Positions 21,558 through 28,198 of a stretch of DNA of 28,198 nt are shown here, one piece after another (positions within the stretch are counted from its first letter, which is position 1; every line of letters begins with the position of its first letter). The DNA is from a virus. The translations under genes and the position numbers were made by a program. Location: IMG/VR virus record IMGVR_UViG_3300009139_000007, positions 1 through 28,198 of that record. One strand, given 5' to 3'. The notes below the pieces were generated by a model. The model saw only the letters and a program-made list of their open reading frames with translations, was not told where the DNA came from and did no database searches.

Positions 21558-24055
21558 GCAAAGTTAAACGCACACTGGATCTGCCGATCGAGGCGGGGGT
21601 CTACACCGAACAGACCGCGCGCGGTGCGACAGGTCGTTGGAAGGACGCTGACAAGGTTCGCTTCCGGTACGGCCTGCCTGAGAAAATGGGCGGATGGTCC
21701 CAGGTGGTCACGTCGGAAATGATCGGCCTCGCCAGGAAGATCTGGGACTGGGCCAGTCTCGACTCGAAGCTCTGGGTGGCACTCGGAACCGAGTCGAAGC
21801 TCTACCTCTGGCAAGGGGGTTTCCTTTACGACATGACGCCGATCCGTCGTGTGATCACGCTGGTGGATCCGTTCGATACCGACTCGGGCGAGTCGCTCGT
21901 CAACGTCTTTGATACCAGCCATGGCGCCCAGGAAGGCGATTACGTGATCTACACGGGCGGGAACCCGGTTGGCGGTCTCGACCTGAATGGTGAATTCAGG
22001 GTGCAGGAGGTGGTCGACTTCGAGAACTACACCATCGACGCTGGATCCGACGCCGGCTCGACTGCATCAGGTGGTGGGACCGTGCAGACTCAATACCAGA
22101 TCAGTGTCGGTCTATCGACCAGCGCGTTTGGCCTGGGGTATGGAACAGGCCCGTACGACGGCGAGGCCTACAACACGCCGCGAACCGTTTCGAGCGCCGT
22201 CCTGGCCTTGAGGATCTGGAGCCTCGACAACTGGGGTGAGGATCTGCTCTCGGTGCCGCGCGGTGGAGCAATCTACTGGTGGGACCGTGGCTCTGGTACG
22301 GGATCCCGGGCCGCCTTGTTGCCGAATGCGCCGCGCAACGTGAACTACATGATCATCTCCCAGAGAGATCGGCATGTGTTTGCGCTGGGTTGCACCGATC
22401 TGTTCACCAACAAATTCGATCCGCTCCTGATTCGCTGGTGCTCGAAGGAGGACTTTGGCGATTGGGAGCCGACGTCGGTCAACACGGCAGGCGATCTGCG
22501 GCTGTATCGGGGATCTAAGATCCAGGCGGCCGTCCGGACCCGAGGTGAGATCCTGGTCTTCACCGACGTCTCGGTACACCAGATCAACTACCTGGGCGGG
22601 TTCGCGGTTTACGGCCTGCAAACGGTGGGTGAGAACGTCTCGATCCAGTCACCCAACGCGGCGATCGAGGTCGATTACCGTGTGTATTTCATGGCCGAGG
22701 GCGACTTCTACATTCACGACGGTGTGCTCCGGGTGCTGCCCTGCGATGTGCGCAATTTCGTGTACGAAAATTTGAATCCGGCCCAGCGGGACAAGATCCA
22801 TGCGGGGCTGAACCGCGAATTCAACGAAGTCTGGTGGTTCTACCCTGGCAAGGATGCTGCCGTCTGGGTCGAGACGGATTTTACGACTAGCGCCAAGGAA
22901 AGCGAATACGCCGTTCAAAGGTGGGCCGGCGGCGTGAAGTACATCGTGGGTTTCAACGCGGGGGGCTACACCGAGATCACCACAGATGTGACGACGAACT
23001 ACGACCTGGTCTGGCTTCGTCAGAACACGGCAACCATCGAGACGCCGCTGGACATGGATTTGGAGGTCACCTTCAAGACCAACAACGGGCTCGACAGTCG
23101 CTGGTTCGGTGCGATCCTCAACGCCAAAGACGTCGACGGTGGAGAGAACACATCTGGAGACAACGTCACCGGCCTCACCGTTGGGATGAATGTAGGGCTC
23201 AATTTCATCAGGCTATACCAGCGCCGCAATGGCTCAGACGAGATGCTGTCGAGCGGGGGTTTCGGGATCGACCTGTCCACTCTAACCACGCCAGTCACCT
23301 TGCAAGACGATACGGTGTACGGGTTGACCATCACCCGAACAGCCGATCGCTTGAAGTCCACGTTGTATGACCCGGTCACCGACACCAAGCAGATCGTTCA
23401 GGACATCCTGCTGAATCAAAACGAGATCGATGATTACCCCGACGCTGGCTACGGACCCAATCTGGGGGAAAAGGGAATCGTTACCGACTATTCCGGCGTC
23501 ATGCAACTGATCGGGTTGCGGGCGGCCCCTGCAAACGTGTTGACGGCGCAACCTGGAACCGGCGTCACCACAGAGGTAAATCGTTATGTGATCTACAACT
23601 ACGAGGAGGAGACCTGGACGATCGGAGCTCTGGTGCGTACGGCCTGGCATGACCGCTCTCCGATCTTCAACAAGCCCTACGCGGCCGGCGAGGACTCGTT
23701 CCTGCATATCCACGAAACGGGGACCGATGACGATGGCACGGCCATGGTCGCGTTCATCGAGAGCTACGACATGGAGATCCCGGAGGCTGGCGAGGATCTC
23801 ATGCACGTCGATCAGCTCATCCCGGACTTCGTCACGCTGGATGGGTCGGTGGATATCACCCTGAAAGGCAAGAAGTACCCAGCGGCGGATTACGTCGTCA
23901 AGGGTCCGTACAACACCACGTCGGAAACCAACAAGCACTCCACCCGGATCCGGGCACGCCAGATCGCCATACGCCTGGAGAGCAGCGCGCTTGGAGACAA
24001 GTGGCGGATGGGCACGATGCGCGCGCGAGCTCGACCACACGGGAAGCGCGCCTAG
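21554..24055 (+). CDS. gp10-like tail hub / DNA stabilisation protein with inserted domain (833 aa)
   Basis: The core resembles the beta-propeller-like hub proteins that plug the portal-adaptor channel in P22-type phages (gp10). Diagnostic segments: LPIEAGVYTEQTARGATGRW...KVRFRYGLPEKMGGW at residues 5-50, SKLWVALGTESKLYLW near 75, SLDNWGEDLLSVPRGG near 225, TDVSVHQINYLGG near 340 and GDFYIHDGVLRVLPC near 380. A small beta module of the 'HGAQEGDYVIYTGG...FENYTI' kind sits at about 117-176. Between WWFYP (427-431) and RYVIYNYEEETW (677 onward), which normally lie close together, there is an insertion of about 245 residues. The insertion is beta-rich and may be ConA-like. The C-terminus (IRARQIAIRLESSALGDKWRMG) is again typical. 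The ATG overlaps the previous stop (ATGA). Confidence 0.85.
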   Translation: MSKVKRTLDLPIEAGVYTEQTARGATGRWKDADKVRFRYGLPEKMGGWSQVVTSEMIGLARKIWDWASLDSKLWVALGTESKLYLWQGGFLYDMTPIRRVITLVDPFDTDSGESLVNVFDTSHGAQEGDYVIYTGGNPVGGLDLNGEFRVQEVVDFENYTIDAGSDAGSTASGGGTVQTQYQISVGLSTSAFGLGYGTGPYDGEAYNTPRTVSSAVLALRIWSLDNWGEDLLSVPRGGAIYWWDRGSGTGSRAALLPNAPRNVNYMIISQRDRHVFALGCTDLFTNKFDPLLIRWCSKEDFGDWEPTSVNTAGDLRLYRGSKIQAAVRTRGEILVFTDVSVHQINYLGGFAVYGLQTVGENVSIQSPNAAIEVDYRVYFMAEGDFYIHDGVLRVLPCDVRNFVYENLNPAQRDKIHAGLNREFNEVWWFYPGKDAAVWVETDFTTSAKESEYAVQRWAGGVKYIVGFNAGGYTEITTDVTTNYDLVWLRQNTATIETPLDMDLEVTFKTNNGLDSRWFGAILNAKDVDGGENTSGDNVTGLTVGMNVGLNFIRLYQRRNGSDEMLSSGGFGIDLSTLTTPVTLQDDTVYGLTITRTADRLKSTLYDPVTDTKQIVQDILLNQNEIDDYPDAGYGPNLGEKGIVTDYSGVMQLIGLRAAPANVLTAQPGTGVTTEVNRYVIYNYEEETWTIGALVRTAWHDRSPIFNKPYAAGEDSFLHIHETGTDDDGTAMVAFIESYDMEIPEAGEDLMHVDQLIPDFVTLDGSVDITLKGKKYPAADYVVKGPYNTTSETNKHSTRIRARQIAIRLESSALGDKWRMGTMRARARPHGKRA

Positions 24056-27000
24056 ATGGCCCTCGAAGTAAAGGAACGCCTGCCCGACTGGCACCAGGAG
24101 AACTTTGAACGGTACCGAATGAACCAGTTGACGCAGATCCTGGAGCGTCGGTTCCTGACGATCGAGGAGGCGTTGAACGATATCGAGGTCGTGAATCGCG
24201 GCCTCTTTGGCAACCAGAACTTCGCGCCGACTGATCATACGCACGGCGAAATCGAAATCACCGATCTGGGCGAAGGCGAATTTTACCTGTCGCAGGACTT
24301 CCTCACCAACGTCATGCGCATCAGCGACATCTGGGACGTCAATGACTCGGGGATCCAGAACAACTACATCCTGAAGTGGGCTGCCTCTGCGAATGGCGGT
24401 ACGGGCGGCTGGATCGTTTCTGACGTAGCCACGATCAGTGCTTCCCTGGCTGGGTTGTCCGACACCGATATCAGTACGCCGATCCTGGATGGATCGTTGC
24501 TGGTCTATGACCAGGGGAGCAACCAGTGGGTCAACGCCGGCCAGGGCTCGCTGCCCTTCGTGCAGAAGTCTGGCGACACGATGGAGTCCCTGGGGCACCT
24601 GAACTTCCCGTCGAGCACTGAGACACGCTACGGAGATTCCTTGCAAGGCCGGATCGTCCATGACGGGATCTTCCGGATGATCAGCGCGTCGGGTGGCGGT
24701 GGCTTCCAGGTGCTCACGAACGATATCGATCTCCAGATCGATGTGGCGAATGTCGGGCCCGTGAGACTGGGCTACAGCGGAGACCAACGGTTCTCGACGC
24801 TCCTGGCCGGCATCGAAATAACTGATGGTACGGACGTCGCGACTCTCGACTACACGACCGGCGACTTGCGCCTGGCCAGTGACGCAACCAGCGGGCTGGT
24901 GGAGTTGTACGGTGCAGACTCGGGTGATGTCGTGACCCCACTGGCGGTCTTCGATCCCGATGGTTCATCACAGTTGTATTTCAACGGCGACGTCAAGCTG
25001 GAGACCTTCATCGAGGGGATTGAAGTTCGGGGCGACCTGAACAACGCGATCAACCAAGACCAAGACGCGACCTTGGATTTCTATCGACAGGACGGCACGT
25101 TGCTGATCGGCAAGCTGGGTTGGACGGGTGATGGTGCTGCACAGAGCAGACACCTGACCATTGAGAACCTACTCAGCAACGGAGAACTGCATCTCGCGGC
25201 AACGAGCGCGGGCGGGCTTCGACGGACCTTGGTCGAGTTGCGTGGCGGTGGGCCGGTGGTGATGAGATACCAAGACGGAGATCGCTTTGCGACTACTCCG
25301 CAAGGCATCGAACTCATGGGCGATTCGTTCCGTACCGAACTCACGTTCTCCCACCAAAACACGGTGGGTGATCAGAACCCGCAGTTCTACATCGAGACCG
25401 ACAACACGATAGCGGATGAGTCAGTCGACTTCTTCTCCTTCGAGGATGACGCGCAGTTCCGGTTCCATGGGCAGGACAGCGGTGGCGCTCAGTCCATTCT
25501 GGCGCTCATGGACCCCAACGCATCAGTCGATTTGTTTTACGACGGCACGCTTGCGTTCAGCACTAGCGCACGTGGAGCGCTTGTTACTGGGTCGTTGGAT
25601 GCTGACGACCCGACTCTGTTCTTCCGAGAAGGTTCGGATGACCGGGCGATGATGTTCTACGACATTGGAGCCAATGCACTCGTTGCCCAAACGATTGAGC
25701 CCCTCTCTGGATTTCAGATCATCCTTCGCTCGGCATCCGATAACCCTGAGTTCGGGGCTCTGTGGGTCGCGGATGGCGCGTTCTTCCTATACCACGATGG
25801 CCAACTCAAGATTGAGTCCAGAGACGACGGGATCAATGTCTACGGAAGCATAGACACCGTACCTACCGCTGGCGGGGCCCAAGACACCTACATATCGTTG
25901 CTCACCAGACTCGGAGCGGATGCTGGGTACCTCGGGTTCCTGAACGAGGAGCCGCTGACCCTTCGGAGCAATGTCTGGGGCGGCGACTTCCACATCGAAG
26001 CCACAAAGGCCGCTGGCTCAGTCGCATCTCTCCTGTTGGGTGATCCCGATCTTGGGGTTACGACGTATCACAACGGCAGCGCAGTGGCGCGCACTCTTGC
26101 TGCTGCTTCGGGTGGCTTGGAGGCAAACAACACCTCAACAGGTGCTGGCTTTGAGCGTGTCCTGACCACGAGCGACCTTAGCGGTGGTACCGGAGATGCT
26201 ATCTCAGACGCTGATGGTGATACACAAATTCAAGTAGAAGAAACAGCCGACGAGGACATCATTCGATTCGATCTCGGTGACAACATCACTGGCTTCCCAG
26301 CACTGGCGAACGCGCTACTTTTTTCTGCTGGTCAATTCACCTTGGGTCTTCCTGCTGCCGATGTGGCAACAACAATCGGTGGCCCGATCAGTTTGACATC
26401 TGGTGCGGGTAACACGACTGGGCTGGGTGGCGATATCAATATACTTACTGGCGACGGTGGACAGGTGTCCGTTGCAGGTGGTGACTTTATCGTAGAAGTT
26501 GGTACGGGCGCTGGCACAGGCGCAAGCGGAAACTTCTTTATCAATACCCTAACTGGTGCTGGCCCTCAAGGAGGGTCGGTACAGTCCACAGAATCAGCCG
26601 GACTTGTAGCAATATACGGTATTAACTCGGTCGCCAATCCAGCAGGAAATGTTGAACTTTGGGGAGGGTACGCCTCTGCTGGCGGTGGAGTAGGTGGTGA
26701 TCTAATCCTTTGGGGTGGAGGCGGGGGTGGGGCTGCCATTGCTGGTGACGCCATACTTATTGGTGGCGGAGCTACTACTACACCCGGCGATGCCATGGTC
26801 CTTGGTGGCGCTGCCTCCACAGTTGGAGTTGGCGGGGAGGCAGTTATAACTGGAGGTGCGGGTAGCGGAGCTGCTCGTGGCGGTCATGTAGTTATTACAG
26901 GTGGCCCTTCAGGCGCTGGAGCAACTGGCATTGGTGGTTCTGTCTTCATTACTGCCGCAGATTCATCTGCTACAAATGACGACGGTGGCGATATCCTCCT

Positions 27001-28198
27001 GACACCGGGTGCTGGAGCTGGATCAGGTGATGATGGCGCAATTATCATTGGTCAAACAACAGAGCCATTAGCCCCCCTAACAAACAAACTTTACAACCTT
27101 GCAGGCGCACTCACTTGGAATGGCACTGACTTGACGGCCAGCGTCATCCCAGACCCCCTGACCCTTGGTCAAATCATCCTTACCAGCAACAATGTTCTTG
27201 ATCTGACTGACACTGACATTGCGCTCAACGTCGGCGCAGCAGACCCGGACGCTGACGACCACATTGAGTTTGGGCTGTTCTCTGGTGCCGGGTTGGGTAT
27301 TCAGGCGAAGGCAACCGACTCGACAGTTCAGACGCTGAATATCCAGCCGTTGGGTGGAACTGTGAACATGGGGCCTCGTGCATCTGCGACTGTGGCAGGG
27401 GGTTCCGTTCTCCGACATGCCAATGGTTCGGGTGATGGTGGCAACATCATCGAGACGACGCTCGAAGGGATGATCCTTGAAGGTCGGGCTGGAACAAACA
27501 CCATTTTCGATTTCCATACGGCGTCCGGTGGTGCCCTCGCCATGCGGATGATCAAATTCGGTGCGTTCTTCCACTTCGAGGGGGAGACGCCCGGTCTGGA
27601 GTTCAAGTTCATATCGAAGAACAACGGTGGCAATACGCGACAACTGCTGCACATGGACCCCGACTTCAACACCCAAATTTATCACGCACAGAGTCAGGCT
27701 ATCGTCATTGAGACGCACACGCCTGCAACGGGTGGCGCATTCGTCAACAACACCGAGACTGGTGCAGGGCTGGAGCGCGTCCTGACCACGAGCGATCTGG
27801 GTGGTACTGCTGCGCTCGACGATTTGACCGACGTCACGCTTGCGGCTGAAGCGACTGGCGACATGCTCTACAAGTCAGCGGGCGACTGGTTGAACACGGC
27901 GAAGCTGTCGTGGAATGACGCAGGCTCGATCCTGACGATCAACCACACGTCAGGCAACGATCCGACGCTGGAGTTCAACGAGGCCGGGGTCGAGGTCGCG
28001 TCGATTCTTTGGGAGGGTGGATTCAACCAGCTCTGGATTCAGACAGAGACCGCAGACGATGAGATCGCATTCTTTGTGGGTGGGCAGACCCAGGCGCAGT
28101 TCGGCAGACCCAACGGGGAACAGCTTCTTTATCACGACGGCGCGCAGGTGTTCAACACCATCCCCGAGGGTATAGAGCTTCGCGGCACCGTCGCCACC
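24056..28198 (+). CDS. Giant repetitive tail fibre protein, 3' end beyond window
   Basis: The ATG directly follows the hub stop (TAGATG). I read the frame through to the last base without meeting a stop: 1381 codons, incomplete. Residues 1-60 are helical and likely attach to the virion. A THGEIEITDLGE motif and a KSGDTM motif (both common in fibres) follow. From about 240 to 690, modules of 70-100 residues repeat, each ending with a 'LYxDGxxxxxTxxxGIxVxG' signature (seen near bases 24770, 24971, 25261, 25532, 25787, 26063 and again at 28127). Near 26200 comes an ISDADGDTQIQVEE motif, then a Gly-rich beta-solenoid (residues 778-999). After it, non-repetitive and module-type sequence resumes. 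No chaperone domain or enzyme motif is visible so far. It is the main candidate for host recognition. Confidence 0.9.
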   Translation, partial: MALEVKERLPDWHQENFERYRMNQLTQILERRFLTIEEALNDIEVVNRGLFGNQNFAPTDHTHGEIEITDLGEGEFYLSQDFLTNVMRISDIWDVNDSGIQNNYILKWAASANGGTGGWIVSDVATISASLAGLSDTDISTPILDGSLLVYDQGSNQWVNAGQGSLPFVQKSGDTMESLGHLNFPSSTETRYGDSLQGRIVHDGIFRMISASGGGGFQVLTNDIDLQIDVANVGPVRLGYSGDQRFSTLLAGIEITDGTDVATLDYTTGDLRLASDATSGLVELYGADSGDVVTPLAVFDPDGSSQLYFNGDVKLETFIEGIEVRGDLNNAINQDQDATLDFYRQDGTLLIGKLGWTGDGAAQSRHLTIENLLSNGELHLAATSAGGLRRTLVELRGGGPVVMRYQDGDRFATTPQGIELMGDSFRTELTFSHQNTVGDQNPQFYIETDNTIADESVDFFSFEDDAQFRFHGQDSGGAQSILALMDPNASVDLFYDGTLAFSTSARGALVTGSLDADDPTLFFREGSDDRAMMFYDIGANALVAQTIEPLSGFQIILRSASDNPEFGALWVADGAFFLYHDGQLKIESRDDGINVYGSIDTVPTAGGAQDTYISLLTRLGADAGYLGFLNEEPLTLRSNVWGGDFHIEATKAAGSVASLLLGDPDLGVTTYHNGSAVARTLAAASGGLEANNTSTGAGFERVLTTSDLSGGTGDAISDADGDTQIQVEETADEDIIRFDLGDNITGFPALANALLFSAGQFTLGLPAADVATTIGGPISLTSGAGNTTGLGGDINILTGDGGQVSVAGGDFIVEVGTGAGTGASGNFFINTLTGAGPQGGSVQSTESAGLVAIYGINSVANPAGNVELWGGYASAGGGVGGDLILWGGGGGGAAIAGDAILIGGGATTTPGDAMVLGGAASTVGVGGEAVITGGAGSGAARGGHVVITGGPSGAGATGIGGSVFITAADSSATNDDGGDILLTPGAGAGSGDDGAIIIGQTTEPLAPLTNKLYNLAGALTWNGTDLTASVIPDPLTLGQIILTSNNVLDLTDTDIALNVGAADPDADDHIEFGLFSGAGLGIQAKATDSTVQTLNIQPLGGTVNMGPRASATVAGGSVLRHANGSGDGGNIIETTLEGMILEGRAGTNTIFDFHTASGGALAMRMIKFGAFFHFEGETPGLEFKFISKNNGGNTRQLLHMDPDFNTQIYHAQSQAIVIETHTPATGGAFVNNTETGAGLERVLTTSDLGGTAALDDLTDVTLAAEATGDMLYKSAGDWLNTAKLSWNDAGSILTINHTSGNDPTLEFNEAGVEVASILWEGGFNQLWIQTETADDEIAFFVGGQTQAQFGRPNGEQLLYHDGAQVFNTIPEGIELRGTVAT
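26126..26194 (+). repeat. Fibre direct repeat, copy 1
   Basis: This encodes NNTSTGAGFERVLTTSDLSGG inside the fibre gene (read as two parts: NNTSTGAGFE and RVLTTSDLSGG). It shares the 9-base start AACAACACC and a 17-base identical core (GTCCTGACCACGAGCGA) with the second copy 1620 bases downstream. It ends the upstream modules and immediately precedes the lower-GC cassette. Confidence 0.85.
26387..27052 (+). repeat. Glycine-rich beta-solenoid repeat region inside the fibre gene
   Basis: The encoded residues 778-999 form about 14 short repeats of roughly 14-18 residues. Each has a 3-5 residue hydrophobic strand followed by a Gly/Ala/Ser/Thr-rich turn and usually Gly-Gly-Asp or a similar step: ISLTSGAG, INILTGDGG, LILWGGGG, AILIGGGA, AMVLGGAA, AVITGGAG, VVITGGPS, VFITAADS, ILLTPGAG. 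This pattern predicts a stacked beta-solenoid shaft. The DNA is lower in GC than the flanks (29 of 60 bases are G or C at 26581-26640, hand count) and favours T- and A-ending codons (ggt, gct, act, ctt). Confidence 0.8.
27746..27811 (+). repeat. Fibre direct repeat, copy 2
   Basis: This encodes NNTETGAGLE followed by RVLTTSDLGGTA. It is in the same frame as copy 1 and exactly 1620 bases (540 codons) away. The following sequence (LDDLTDVTLAAEATGDMLYK) is a typical fibre linker and leads into a new module. Confidence 0.85.

Noticed and set aside
23282-24787. 501-codon open frame on the minus strand
   Set aside because: It spans the end of the hub gene and the start of the fibre gene on the opposite strand. 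Both sense genes are well supported, and the antisense product has shadow-like composition.
26387-27052. Possible CRISPR array or tandem DNA satellite because of regular spacing
   Set aside because: The repetition is at the protein level with varying DNA, continuous in one reading frame, without identical repeats or spacers.
16925-28198. Diversity-generating retroelement acting on the lectin or fibre genes
   Set aside because: No reverse transcriptase gene and no near-identical template/variable repeat pair with adenine-specific changes is visible in the window.
1-28198. tRNA genes, integrase, attachment sites, lysis genes
   Set aside because: Nearly all bases are occupied by structural and packaging genes; no cloverleaf, recombinase motif or lysozyme/amidase motif was found. 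The longest gap (88 bases after the capsid gene) holds only a hairpin.

Overview
The window is a 28 kb stretch of a tailed double-stranded DNA phage or prophage genome (Caudoviricetes). All genes are on the + strand. They are tightly packed, with many ATGA, GTGA or TGATG start/stop overlaps. The DNA is fairly GC-rich, except for one clearly lower-GC patch inside the last gene. I see no host gene, tRNA, integrase, lysis enzyme or replication gene, so the host cannot be named. The set of head-tail connector proteins (two adaptor-like proteins and a gp10-like hub) with no tape measure, sheath or tail-tube gene in the window suggests a short-tailed, podovirus-like virion. This is inferred from gene content.

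Layout. (1) Bases 2-6145: four genes, mostly large beta-rich presumed virion proteins; the first is cut by the left edge. (2) 6142-10814: a tiny membrane-spanning ORF, the large terminase, a large portal with a charged coiled-coil tail, and two small overlapping ORFs. (3) 10811-14381: the head-assembly block. It holds a phage-encoded GroES/Cpn10-like co-chaperonin, an acidic scaffold-like protein, a conserved small protein, a putative decoration protein and the major capsid protein. A strong hairpin follows the capsid gene. (4) 14470-19861: small structural proteins and two adaptor-like connector proteins, which flank a pair of adjacent ORFs carrying Ig-like domains and a C-terminal LamG/ConA-like domain. 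(5) 19858-28198: a fibre-type protein, a glycine-rich adhesin-like protein, a gp10-like hub with a large inserted domain, and a giant repetitive fibre gene. The fibre gene is open for at least 1381 codons and runs off the right edge.

How the parts fit. The terminase packages DNA through the portal into a head built from scaffold and capsid protein, probably with folding help from the phage co-chaperonin. The adaptors and gp10-like hub seal and extend the portal vertex. The Ig/LamG proteins, the glycine-rich protein and the giant fibre would decorate the virion and contact the host surface.

Most interesting points: the co-chaperonin inside the capsid operon with an atypical mobile-loop tripeptide; an Ig-like repeat apparently divided by a TGATG junction behind a degenerate zinc-ribbon-like N-terminus; a roughly 245-residue insertion in the gp10-like hub; and a lower-GC beta-solenoid cassette in the fibre gene lying between two in-frame direct repeats exactly 1620 bases apart. 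All family assignments come from reading the translated sequence and memory of the families; no database search was run.
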